64,000 bases of DNA from CAYUUR01 sp052034685 (GTDB taxonomy: Bacteria > Patescibacteriota > Saccharimonadia > Saccharimonadales > CAYUUR01): assembly GCA_052034685.1 (NCBI GenBank), contig JBPOIH010000007.1, positions 74,852 to 138,851 of the forward strand, read 5' to 3'. The notes beneath the pieces are model-generated. The model was not told the origin of the DNA and did no database searches. It saw only the letters and a program-made list of their open reading frames with translations. Both the position numbers and the translations under genes were made by a program. How positions within the stretch are numbered: the stretch's first letter is position 1; the number at the start of each line of letters is the position of its first letter. This document shows, in pieces, positions 16,627-24,777 of the stretch.

Positions 16627-17331
16627 ATGCGCGTAAGATTTGACCACAAACATGAAGAGGCAAACGGTATTGTTAATCTGTATTTTGAACCATTGGAACG
16701 CTACCAACACATGGCTGGTCAGTTTATTGAGATCAATCTACGGCATGACAAACCCGATTCTCGCGGCATTCGCCGCTGGTTTACGCTCTCATCTGCGCCC
16801 GAGGATGAATTACTCAGCATAACAACTCGATATGCAGGCAAAAATAGCAGCAGCTTCAAGCGTGCTTTTACCGCACTTAAACCCGGTACTGAACTGTCCT
16901 TTAGTCCGCCAGAGGGTGACTTTTGTTTACCAAAAGACACCGACACCAAACTTGTATTTGTCGCGGGAGGGATCGGCATTACCCCGGTTCATAGCATGGT
17001 AAAACACCTACTCAACGCCCAAGAACAACGCGATGTCCGCGTCATATACGGTGTTAATACGCTGGACGACGCACTGTTCACCAATGTATTTGACACCTAC
17101 CAAGCAGACGTCGAACTAGTGGTAACCAACCCGCCAGATAACTGGGAGGGCACGAGCGGACGTGTCACCGCAGAGCAGATAGTTTCCGCAACCCAAAACA
17201 CTGATAACTTCCTCATCTACTTATCGGGGCCAGAACCGATGGTAGAAAAGCTTGACGCAGAACTAAAATCAGCAGGCATTGCCTCCAGGCACATCAAGAC
17301 AGATTTCTTCCCGGGTTATAACAATATCTAA
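16627..17331 (+). CDS. FAD/NAD(P)-binding ferredoxin-reductase-type oxidoreductase
   Basis: FNR-superfamily flavoprotein: an FAD-binding beta-barrel with RWFTLSSAPED (R-x-[YF]-[ST] flavin motif, about residues 50-60), then an NAD(P)-binding domain with VFVAGGIGITPVHSM and the C-terminal YLSGPEPMVEKL motif that closes over nicotinamide. No 2Fe-2S or flavodoxin domain is fused, so it needs a separate electron acceptor; the cytochrome b5-like gene 11 bases downstream is a natural candidate. ATG at 16627 follows TATAAT (16610-16615) by 11 bases without an SD. Confidence 0.88.
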   Translation: MRVRFDHKHEEANGIVNLYFEPLERYQHMAGQFIEINLRHDKPDSRGIRRWFTLSSAPEDELLSITTRYAGKNSSSFKRAFTALKPGTELSFSPPEGDFCLPKDTDTKLVFVAGGIGITPVHSMVKHLLNAQEQRDVRVIYGVNTLDDALFTNVFDTYQADVELVVTNPPDNWEGTSGRVTAEQIVSATQNTDNFLIYLSGPEPMVEKLDAELKSAGIASRHIKTDFFPGYNNI

Positions 17332-17342
17332 AGGAGTACTAC

Positions 17343-17753
17343 ATGAAAAAATCAACCCTCGCCATTATCATCGCCATCTTATCAGTCGGTATACTCGGCG
17401 GTATCTACTTGTATCAAAAAGATGAACCATCAACGTCAGATACGCCTACAATCAGCACAAATACCACTGACGGAACAACAAAGGCTTCCAGCTACACAGC
17501 AGCAGAGGTCGCCAAACACAAGACCGCATCTGACTGCTGGACAATCATCAATGGCAATGTCTACGACCTTACAAGCTATGTGTCTCGTCACCCTGGTGGT
17601 GATGACATTGAATTGGCTTGTGGCGTAGACGGAACAACCCTATTCACTCAGCGTAAAACAGTAGATGGCAAGACAGTTGGTTCAGGCACACCTCATGATG
17701 ACGGCTCTGCCTCCCAACTCGAATCGCTCAAGATTGGCACCCTCGCTAACTAG
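17343..17753 (+). CDS. Membrane-anchored cytochrome b5-like heme-binding protein
   Basis: One N-terminal transmembrane helix (residues 4-24), a Ser/Thr linker, then a cytochrome b5-type domain starting YTAAEVAKHKTASDCWTIIN and containing the heme-ligand motif SRHPGGDD (His83). The second axial His is expected 25-35 residues later; His118 (GTPHDDGSAS) is the candidate. This domain sits outside the membrane given the N-in anchor. SD AAAGGAG is 8 bases from ATG. Adjacent to the FNR-type reductase, it could form a short NAD(P)H-to-heme electron chain; this partnership is inferred from position. Confidence 0.85.
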   Translation: MKKSTLAIIIAILSVGILGGIYLYQKDEPSTSDTPTISTNTTDGTTKASSYTAAEVAKHKTASDCWTIINGNVYDLTSYVSRHPGGDDIELACGVDGTTLFTQRKTVDGKTVGSGTPHDDGSASQLESLKIGTLAN

Positions 17754-17765
17754 CTGACATAATTA

Positions 17766-18617
17766 TTAGTGAGTTTTCGCATGTGCTTCGACATGGCGTG
17801 AGAGTACACCAATGCCCAGCAAATGACTGAGTGTCGCACGCGGCGTGTCGACATTATGCAGGATGAGGCGATATAGCTTGGCGGTTTCAGGTCTCACCAC
17901 GACGTCGCGAGCAGCACCGGAAGTTTCAAGACATGCACAACTACCGATCGTTTCCAACCGAAGTGCCTTCCAGCGAACAGATCTTTCATCCCAATCTTGT
18001 TCTCCCTCAATAGACGTTATTCGACTCGAAACGTTGAATCGGCGTTCATTCACTTGTACAGCCAACGAGGTTGACCCAGCCCGGAATCCGTCATCAAATT
18101 CTACATATGAATAACCATCTTCAGCCTGGCTCCGTACCTCTGCACCATGCGGTTCTGCCATCGCTTGCACCGTCTCACGCCATATGTCTGTGTTGGCACT
18201 GCTCAGGTTTAACCACTCTTGCATCGACTTATTCACCCAGGCATAGCAACCGACGCGTCCATTCAGAGACTGAATACTCATTACTCGATCTGTTGGATTA
18301 TCAAGGGTATAGTTCATGATTCGGTTGGCCGCATCGAGATATTTGCCGAGTGGTGAATCACCCCAAACTGGTTTGCTGTACGTATCACCGAGTAGTGCTT
18401 TTATGTCAGTAAGCACCGTGAGTCTTTCGCCCTCAGTAGACACCTCAACGCCAGAGAAAGACGCAATGCCATCAATTGCCTCGTCGTATAGCTCATGCCT
18501 CCGACTTGGATCTGCACCAGCATCTTCTTCGTCAAATGCAGCGACTGAATCGAGATTAAAGACGAGGTTACCCTGCGCTTCATACGTCACTTGAGGACGA
18601 ACTTCTGGTTGATTCAT
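17766..18617 (-). CDS. Hypothetical protein, soluble, 283 aa
   Basis: No recognised domain. ATG at 18617 (MNQPEVRPQ) is preferred to the TTG at 18623. The protein is acidic in its N-terminal third (DEEDAGADPSRRHELYDEA), has a central part with VGCYAWVNKSMQEWLNL, and a C-terminal GSCACLETSGAARDVVVRPETAKLYR. No transmembrane helix. It is convergent with the cytochrome b5-like gene (13-base gap) and upstream of nothing obvious, so context does not help. Several other window genes with the same style (17-32 kDa, acidic, no homologue recognised) occur at 43.7, 47.5 and 54 kb. Confidence 0.6.
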   Translation of the reverse strand: MNQPEVRPQVTYEAQGNLVFNLDSVAAFDEEDAGADPSRRHELYDEAIDGIASFSGVEVSTEGERLTVLTDIKALLGDTYSKPVWGDSPLGKYLDAANRIMNYTLDNPTDRVMSIQSLNGRVGCYAWVNKSMQEWLNLSSANTDIWRETVQAMAEPHGAEVRSQAEDGYSYVEFDDGFRAGSTSLAVQVNERRFNVSSRITSIEGEQDWDERSVRWKALRLETIGSCACLETSGAARDVVVRPETAKLYRLILHNVDTPRATLSHLLGIGVLSRHVEAHAKTH

Positions 18618-18656
18618 ATACAAACACCCTACGGTAAACTCAGGCTGGCTGCAAGG

Positions 18657-19649
18657 TTAAGCAGTATGTTTTGTTGTAGCCGTAACAGAGTGGACTTCGT
18701 GGGTTTTGTGCGCGTCTTCAAGATATTTACGAATCATAAGTGCTGCAGTGGCACCTTCGCCTACGGCACTGGCAATCTGCATGGTTGCACCTGAACGGAC
18801 ATCGCCAGCCGCAAAGACTCCCGGCATGGTCGTCATGAGCTCTGTGTTTGTCTTGATAAGACCAAGTTCATCAAGTTCAATCTTGGTACCCTCCAAGAAC
18901 TGCGTATTTGGTAATAGTCCGATGAATACAAACACACCATCAGTCGGAAAATCGACTTTCTTTCCAGTTGTCACATCAGTGCCGACGACTTTAACAACCT
19001 TGCCTTCTTCCCCAACAATTTCATCGGTCGTTGTATTGTAGTGAATGGTTATTTTGTCGGCGTGTTTTTTGAGCTCTTCTTGTAGTACTTCGCTGGCGCG
19101 CATCTTTTCGCCACGCACTAGTAGATCAATCTTAGAGGCAAACTTGGTCAGAAACATTGCTTCTTGAACGGCAGAGTTGCCACCACCGACAACTACGAGA
19201 CGTTTGTCACGATAGAATGCTCCGTCACACGTCGCACAGAAGTGCACGCCACGTCCGTAAAACTCTTGCTCACCTGGAATACCAAGCTTTTTATAATCAC
19301 TACCGGTAGCGATCAAGACTGACTCTGCCAAAATTTCTCCGTCAGTTGTATCAAGTATTTTGTACTTGCCTTTGTCAGTAATCTTAGTAACCTCACCGAG
19401 TTCAATTACCGCGCCAAAGCGCTCTGCTTGCTTACGCAAGCCTTCGGCAAGATCAAGGCCGGCTATTCCTTTTGGAAATCCAGGATAGTTATCAACCCAG
19501 TCAGTAATAGCCGCTAAGCCTCCGACAACACCCTTTTCATACAGAAGTGTCTCTAGGTCTTCACGCGTTGTATAGACAGCCGCAGCCAGTGCCGCTGGTC
19601 CAGCACCAACCATTACAACTTGGTGGATTTTTTTGTCTGCCTCACTCAT
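18657..19649 (-). CDS. trxB: Thioredoxin-disulfide reductase
   Basis: Low-molecular-weight thioredoxin reductase transferring electrons from NAD(P)H via FAD to thioredoxin. FAD motif VVMVGAGPAALAAAVY, redox pair C138-A-T-C141, NAD(P) motif VVVGGGNSAVQEA, and the final FAAGDVRSGATMQIASAVGEG are all present. The usual HRRxxxRA for NADPH 2'-phosphate reads LLVRGEKMRAS here, so the co-substrate is not certain. ATG at 19649 has SD GGGAGAATAAGC; the longer start at 19676 is rejected. The C-terminus carries a His/Thr tail. Confidence 0.95.
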   Translation of the reverse strand: MSEADKKIHQVVMVGAGPAALAAAVYTTREDLETLLYEKGVVGGLAAITDWVDNYPGFPKGIAGLDLAEGLRKQAERFGAVIELGEVTKITDKGKYKILDTTDGEILAESVLIATGSDYKKLGIPGEQEFYGRGVHFCATCDGAFYRDKRLVVVGGGNSAVQEAMFLTKFASKIDLLVRGEKMRASEVLQEELKKHADKITIHYNTTTDEIVGEEGKVVKVVGTDVTTGKKVDFPTDGVFVFIGLLPNTQFLEGTKIELDELGLIKTNTELMTTMPGVFAAGDVRSGATMQIASAVGEGATAALMIRKYLEDAHKTHEVHSVTATTKHTA

Positions 19650-19727
19650 GCTTATTCTCCCATTACGAGGCCACACACCCTTGTCTGCCTCACTGCTATA
19701 GTCTCTATTCTATATCCTCACGTGCGT

Positions 19728-19976
19728 TCAGGCTACAGCTGGAGCAAGACGAGAGAGGTTAAAACCAACGACTACTTCTTGACTGTCGTCTTGCTTTGTC
19801 ACGACCGTGACCGGTACAGTCATGGCACCACTTATCTGCATAGCTTCTGCTTGACGCTCTGGGTTCTGGTCAAGGTTAACCTCTTCGTAGGTCTGACCCT
19901 TGCTGGCAAGCCACTTTTTGACCATTACGCAGTATGCGCAGGTGTTAGTAGTGTAGATAGTAACGTTTTTAGGCAT
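19728..19976 (-). CDS. Glutaredoxin-family redox protein
   Basis: Thioredoxin-fold protein of 82 residues starting VTIYTTNTCAYCVMVKKWL, with the C-A-Y-C active site at residues 13-16, the cis-Pro in MTVPVTVV, and a GFN segment matching GxD of NrdH/glutaredoxins. With thioredoxin reductase just downstream (51 bases apart) it may be reduced by TrxB, as NrdH-type redoxins are. Partner proteins such as a ribonucleotide reductase are not in the window. Confidence 0.88.
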   Translation of the reverse strand: MPKNVTIYTTNTCAYCVMVKKWLASKGQTYEEVNLDQNPERQAEAMQISGAMTVPVTVVTKQDDSQEVVVGFNLSRLAPAVA

Positions 19977-20083
19977 AATTTTCCCCTCATGCTTTGCTTT
20001 TTGTTTAGCTTTTATTTATGCTGCTTTTAGTATATATAGCGCTCACGCTTAATTCAATACCCCATATGTTGTGTTTTTGGCAA

Positions 20084-20638
20084 TTATTGCGCTGGTTCGC
20101 CAACACTGATGAGCTGGATATCAAACACCAGGTCAGAGTTTGGTGGAATGTTTGCTGCGGGCGACTGCTCACCGTAGGCCTGTGCTGCAGGAATGAGTAA
20201 ACGACGCGTACCGCCCGCCTTCATACCCGGGACACCTTCTTGCCAGCCTACGATAACCCCTGATAGCGGAAATGTAGCGGGCTGACCACTGTCGAGCGAA
20301 CTCTGGAAGATCGTTCCATCTTTAGCGAGTGCTCCGGTGTAATGCGCCGTAACGGTATCGCCTTTTTTGACTTCTGTACCCGTTCCAACAGTGATGTCAG
20401 TAATTACAAGCTTGTCGACTTGCTCTACCGGCGTAAAGCCTTCTAGTTTTGTACCTTCCAATGAACCCTCCTTTGGTGTTGTTTGTTCTTCTACTGGTTT
20501 ATCCTCAGTCGCTACTGACTGCTGACTGTCATCCTTCGTAAGAATACTGTATAAGATCGCCCCACTGGTCCCTACAGAAGTCAATAAAAAGATAACAGCG
20601 ATAACTAAAGTAAATGCACGTTGACTTCTCGTAGCCAT
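20084..20638 (-). CDS. Membrane-anchored FKBP-type peptidyl-prolyl isomerase
   Basis: N-terminal transmembrane anchor (about residues 9-30), an acidic/Thr linker, then a complete FKBP domain: KGDTVTAHYTGALAKDGTIFQSS, VIVGWQEGVPGMKAGGTRRLLIP, AYGEQSPAANIPPNSDLVFDIQL. Residues that line the FKBP pocket (Tyr of HYTG, Trp of VIVGW, Tyr of AYG, Phe of LVFDI) are kept. It would assist folding of proteins outside the membrane. The ATG at 20638 has SD GGAGGAAAT immediately upstream and is chosen over 20671. Confidence 0.93.
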   Translation of the reverse strand: MATRSQRAFTLVIAVIFLLTSVGTSGAILYSILTKDDSQQSVATEDKPVEEQTTPKEGSLEGTKLEGFTPVEQVDKLVITDITVGTGTEVKKGDTVTAHYTGALAKDGTIFQSSLDSGQPATFPLSGVIVGWQEGVPGMKAGGTRRLLIPAAQAYGEQSPAANIPPNSDLVFDIQLISVGEPAQ

Positions 20639-20724
20639 ATTTCCTCCATTTGCCGTTGTAGTATACCGCAAAACGACACGCGAGGAACCATTGACAATTT
20701 ACGAATTTGGTTCATGATAATCAC

Positions 20725-20979
20725 ATGCCAGAAACTCACAAAAGAACAACCGCCAACTACTTATTCGGTGCTAGCTGTTTAGCGACCTTTGCGCTTGGTT
20801 GCGGGCTTTACATCGACGGCGCGGCAGATTTACTGCAAACGGAACTAGCTAATCATGGAGAAACCCTACAGATATCAAGCTCAGTACCCGATGTAGACTC
20901 AGGTATTGCGCTTCAGCTATCCGGCGGCCTCATCCTTGCAGTCACAGGTTTAGCATCACTCTGTCGTATCGAAGGCTAG
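20725..20979 (+). CDS. Small two-helix membrane protein
   Basis: 84 residues with hydrophobic helices at about 12-30 and 62-80 separated by an acidic loop containing SSSVPDVDSG. No homologue recognised. The ATG at 20725 (MPETHKRTT) is used rather than the TTG at 20707. A TTGACA at 20691-20696 with GATAAT at 20716-20721 just before the ATG makes a promoter with essentially no leader plausible. The 3' end touches the convergent ABC exporter gene. Confidence 0.5.
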   Translation: MPETHKRTTANYLFGASCLATFALGCGLYIDGAADLLQTELANHGETLQISSSVPDVDSGIALQLSGGLILAVTGLASLCRIEG

Positions 20980-22751
20980 TCTGCGATATCGAATGACTGT
21001 AGTTTCTTTTTGACTTGTTCAGTCTTTTTGCCGTGTTGCAGCGCAAGCAACTGAGCATAGATACCGTCTGACTTGGCAAGTACCCCAGGAGAACCGACCT
21101 CGTCAATAGTACCGCCACGTAGCGTAACAATCATGTCGACGTTCTGGATGGTACTGAGCCGATGAGCAATAATCAACGTCGTTCGGCCTTTCATGAGACG
21201 TTCGAGGGCTTCTTGAACCATCTGTTCACTTTTACTATCTAAACTGCTGGTTGCTTCGTCCAGAATAAGAATTGGCGCGTCCTTAAGCAGGGCGCGAGCG
21301 ATAGCAATACGCTGTTTCTGCCCGCCACTCAGTTTTAAACCACGTTCACCTATCTCTGTATCATAGCCGTGCTCAAGTTTACTGATGAACTCATGGGCGT
21401 TCGCAGCCTTGGCAGCAGCAATAATCGCAGCGTCATCGGTTTTTTCTTGGGCATATCCAATGTTTTCCTTAATCGTTCCACTAAATAAAGCAGGGTCCTG
21501 AAAAACGACGCCGATATTGTGTCGCAAACTTTTTTGCGTAACCTCGCTGATATTTTGACCGTCAATCATAATCGATCCCGTTTGAGGCTCATACAGACGA
21601 AGCAGCAGATTGGTTAGTGTTGTCTTTCCTTCGCCACTCTCACCAACGAGTGCGATCTTTGTATCAGGCATTATTTCAAGTGAAATTTCTCGGAGGATAG
21701 TATGTTTGTCGTCATACCCGAAGGCCACATCCTGAAAGGTAATGGCTCCGCGAGTTACCCTCAACTGGCGAGCGCCTGGCTTGTCCAGAATATCAGGGGT
21801 TACATTCATGACTTCAAAATAATCACGACTATCAGCCACTGCACGTTGCACGCTCTCAACCAAGAAGCTGATAGTAAATATCGGGATTCTTATCTGTTGC
21901 GCTAAAAGAATCAACGCTACGGCATCACCTGCAGTTAATTGACCGTTCACGGCCTGCGTGAAGATGAATATGTATACTCCAAAAAAAATCACGTTCAATG
22001 CCAAGCGACGCCGAACATCTCGTTCATGCCAAAAACGAGACTGAGGCTTATTTATTGCAACGGCTTTTTGTATGTATTTCTGGAAAAACTTCAGTTCGCG
22101 ACGTTCTTGCACGAAACTCTTGATTACTTTTATCTGTGTTATTGCCTCTGCAAAGCGCCCACTCGCAATGTCATAGTTCTGATTCTTATCCTTCTGATAC
22201 TCTTGCCACGTGTTACTGGTACGAACAGTCATCCAAATGTAGATTGGATACAGCGCAAAGAGCAGGACTGCAACCTGCCAGCTATAGTACGTTACTGCAA
22301 TCAAAGCAAATATCGTCGAGAAGATGAACTGCAAGAAGTTATTACTGAACATGTTCATGAAGTTAGACAACTGCTGGACAGAACGACTAAGGCGGTTGAT
22401 CAGCGCGCCGGATAACTCTTTGTCAAAATAGCTCTGAGGCAGGGTCAAGAGATGCTTATAGTAGCGTTCTGACAGTACCTTGTTGAGCTTGGCGGCCATT
22501 TGATCGCCTAAGTATCCAGATATGTTATTTAAGAAAGTTGCCGACACATCCAGAACAAAAAGGCCTACAGCCAGCCAAATAACATAGCTCAAGCGCGCCG
22601 ACGTACCTTGTCCAATCTCATCGATTGCTCGACCACTTATGATTGGCACTAGAAGCATGGTCAAGCTTGAGATTATCGTCAAAATACCGATTGCTACATA
22701 ATACGGACGCAGTTCGCGCGCATAGCCCAAAATTCTCATCACATACTTCAT
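20976..22751 (-). CDS. ABC exporter, fused permease-ATPase (MsbA/multidrug type)
   Basis: Half-transporter of 591 residues: six-helix membrane domain (residues about 1-310) followed by the nucleotide-binding domain with Walker A GESGEGKTTL, Q-loop VVFQDPALF, signature LSGGQKQRIAIARALL, Walker B ILILDEATSSLD and switch His in AHRLSTI. It should work as a homodimer, exporting a lipid or drug-like substrate; which cannot be told. It follows no SD clearly; the start region has MKYVM with a second ATG four codons in. Located between small membrane proteins. Confidence 0.93.
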   Translation of the reverse strand: MKYVMRILGYARELRPYYVAIGILTIISSLTMLLVPIISGRAIDEIGQGTSARLSYVIWLAVGLFVLDVSATFLNNISGYLGDQMAAKLNKVLSERYYKHLLTLPQSYFDKELSGALINRLSRSVQQLSNFMNMFSNNFLQFIFSTIFALIAVTYYSWQVAVLLFALYPIYIWMTVRTSNTWQEYQKDKNQNYDIASGRFAEAITQIKVIKSFVQERRELKFFQKYIQKAVAINKPQSRFWHERDVRRRLALNVIFFGVYIFIFTQAVNGQLTAGDAVALILLAQQIRIPIFTISFLVESVQRAVADSRDYFEVMNVTPDILDKPGARQLRVTRGAITFQDVAFGYDDKHTILREISLEIMPDTKIALVGESGEGKTTLTNLLLRLYEPQTGSIMIDGQNISEVTQKSLRHNIGVVFQDPALFSGTIKENIGYAQEKTDDAAIIAAAKAANAHEFISKLEHGYDTEIGERGLKLSGGQKQRIAIARALLKDAPILILDEATSSLDSKSEQMVQEALERLMKGRTTLIIAHRLSTIQNVDMIVTLRGGTIDEVGSPGVLAKSDGIYAQLLALQHGKKTEQVKKKLQSFDIAD

Positions 22752-22780
22752 TATGTATAGCTTATCGCATTACATTGATA

Positions 22781-23332
22781 TCAGCGACCGTTTTTAGAAG
22801 AAACAAGCGAATACAGTAACGCCGCGATTATAAAAAACAAACCACCGTAAAAGAATAACTCCACATAGAGTTCAGCTTTGTAGCCTTCTCCTGGGGAGGT
22901 TACAAAGTAGCGGACCACTGCTAACGAATATGCTGCCAATGAAATAATTGCCGTGGTTAGCAAGGCAATTCTGGATCGCAGTATCGCTATGACAAGTAGG
23001 GGCAATATATATAAGAACACCGCCTTACTAGCCATGCCACGTTGTGCAAACACAATAATCGTCGCTATAGCCAGGTCCACAGCTGCAAGTATCCACGCGT
23101 AGGCCTGCAATAGCGTTTGGCTTTTAGTAGCGCGTGCCGCATACCAAATGCCAGCTGTTGCGGCAAGCAGTAATGATGCGAGTGTCCAGCGCTGCAGGAC
23201 AACGCTCGGCGGAATGAGATTCCATGCATCTGACAGAATAATTGTAACGACAAATAACCCCACAAAAGCAAAGTGAATGCGTGCGATTGAGAGCAGACTA
23301 GACTGTAGTGGCAACGTAGCAAGTTTTTTCAT
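22781..23332 (-). CDS. Multi-pass membrane protein, unknown
   Basis: 183 residues with about five hydrophobic helices and short loops, starting MKKLATLPLQSSLLSIARIHFAF. No family recognised. It precedes the ABC exporter by 29 bases on the same strand, so the two may be cotranscribed, and it ends SSKNGR. A membrane-embedded accessory role for the transporter is possible but only positional. Confidence 0.6.
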   Translation of the reverse strand: MKKLATLPLQSSLLSIARIHFAFVGLFVVTIILSDAWNLIPPSVVLQRWTLASLLLAATAGIWYAARATKSQTLLQAYAWILAAVDLAIATIIVFAQRGMASKAVFLYILPLLVIAILRSRIALLTTAIISLAAYSLAVVRYFVTSPGEGYKAELYVELFFYGGLFFIIAALLYSLVSSKNGR

Positions 23333-23392
23333 TACTTCACGTTGTATTCAACCATAAGCGCTATGTGATAGCAACCACAACGCAACAAATGA

Positions 23393-24040
23393 CTACTGGC
23401 TTATCGTCTGTGCGTTGGTTGGAATTTCAATAGTAACTGGCTTGTAAGTAAAGACAAGCTCACCACTGTCGCCGCCGTAGTTACCGGTTGCTTTCATGAT
23501 TCGCTTGGTTGATTGGTCAATATAGACTTTGCCGTTCGTTGTATCTTGCGTAACCTCCCAGACTTCACATGTCTGAGCACCACACGCTTCTGTGCCAACA
23601 TATTTTGCATTTTGTTTGAGGCTATTAATCTCATCAGCTGAATATTGGTATGTGTTAGGGTCAAAGCCGCTCGCGCTAGTGGTATCCATTTTATAGCAGG
23701 TTGAGCCTTGGCAGGAATAGTATGCATCCTTGGTCATGATAATTCTGATTTCTTTTCCGCTTTGTTGAGACGAAAACTCACTGTTTCCTTTGCCGTCATA
23801 CTTGAGCGATGCCGTAAACGTCTTACCGTCCTTTTGACTGGTCAAGGCTGCCTCATAACTTACACCAGTCATTGCAACAGGATTAAATGCAGCGGCTGTT
23901 TGAGACTGTGTTTGTGTATCCTGTGATACAGCTGGTGCTGCTGACTTGTTATTGCTATCTTTGTTCATGGCAAGATATGCTCCGCCGCCTAGTACGACCA
24001 CAGCAATAACCGCCAGTGCTATTATGATTGATTTCTTCAT
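23393..24040 (-). CDS. Membrane-anchored protein with lipoprotein-sorting-like outer domain
   Basis: N-terminal helix (residues 4-24, no lipobox Cys, so an uncleaved anchor), a Gln/Ser/Thr/Ala linker, then a beta-rich domain of about 150 residues containing two Cys pairs (YYSCQGSTCYKM and EACGAQTCEVW). Beta strands such as FTASLKYDGKGNSEF followed by IRIIMTKDAYYSC recall LolA/LppX-type half-barrel proteins that bind lipid, but I place it there only weakly. The four Cys probably make two disulfides outside the membrane, in line with the VKOR gene elsewhere in the window. SD GAGAGATG before the ATG. Confidence 0.6.
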   Translation of the reverse strand: MKKSIIIALAVIAVVVLGGGAYLAMNKDSNNKSAAPAVSQDTQTQSQTAAAFNPVAMTGVSYEAALTSQKDGKTFTASLKYDGKGNSEFSSQQSGKEIRIIMTKDAYYSCQGSTCYKMDTTSASGFDPNTYQYSADEINSLKQNAKYVGTEACGAQTCEVWEVTQDTTNGKVYIDQSTKRIMKATGNYGGDSGELVFTYKPVTIEIPTNAQTISQ

Positions 24041-24093
24041 CTCATCTCTCCTCGTTATAACCCTATCCTACGCCACTGCTGAATAAGATTCAA

Positions 24094-24777
24094 TCAGTCG
24101 CGGGCAAAGGGCGAGAAGTTCGTATTGCGGTCATAGACGTCGGCGCCTTCTGCTTTCTTGAGATACCCAACAACGACGTACGTAACTGGCGTACACACTA
24201 TTTCTACTGCAATTTTAATACCATACACTGTGGCAACGAGCCGTAAAAGTTCGCTACTTGTCAGCATGCCACCAAATGCAATTACACTAAAGACGATCGT
24301 ATCTAACGCCGAACCAACGACCGTTGAAGTAATCGTTCGTAGCCATAGAAGTTTGCCAGCAGTACGCACTTTTAGCTTTGCCAGGACAAAAGAGTTCGCA
24401 AACTCACCCACAATATAGCCACAAAGACTGGCGAGAGCTATGCGCGGCACAAAGCCAAGGATTGATTCGTATGCTGCTTGATTCTCCCACCCAGATGCCG
24501 CCGGCAATGCTTGCACCAGTAGCAACGTTACACTGAGGACGAGCAGGCTATAAAAACCCAACCAGATAGTCCGACGTGCTCGCTTATAGCCGTACACTTC
24601 TGTCAGGACGTCACCAATAATATATGCGAACGGGAACAAGATCGTACCGGCATCGAACAACAACGGACCTGATCCAATGAGCTTTGTAGATACAATGTTT
24701 GAGACAATCAATACCGTCACAAACATGGCGACGATTACGTCATAGTACTTGAAAGACTTGGCAGAAACGGCAGTCAT
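24094..24777 (-). CDS. VUT-family (YhhQ/QueT-like) transporter, likely queuosine precursor uptake
   Basis: Six-helix membrane protein of the DUF165/YhhQ family. Characteristic segments are VSNIVSTKLI near residue 25, LFPFAYIIGDVLTEVYGYKRARRTIWLGF, GEFANSFVLAKLK and GSALDTIVFSVIAFGG. In other bacteria this family imports queuosine precursors (preQ0/preQ1), which fits an organism lacking the biosynthetic genes, though no tRNA-guanine transglycosylase is in the window. The ATG overlaps the stop of the ABC permease (TAATG), so it is in that operon. Confidence 0.85.
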   Translation of the reverse strand: MTAVSAKSFKYYDVIVAMFVTVLIVSNIVSTKLIGSGPLLFDAGTILFPFAYIIGDVLTEVYGYKRARRTIWLGFYSLLVLSVTLLLVQALPAASGWENQAAYESILGFVPRIALASLCGYIVGEFANSFVLAKLKVRTAGKLLWLRTITSTVVGSALDTIVFSVIAFGGMLTSSELLRLVATVYGIKIAVEIVCTPVTYVVVGYLKKAEGADVYDRNTNFSPFARD

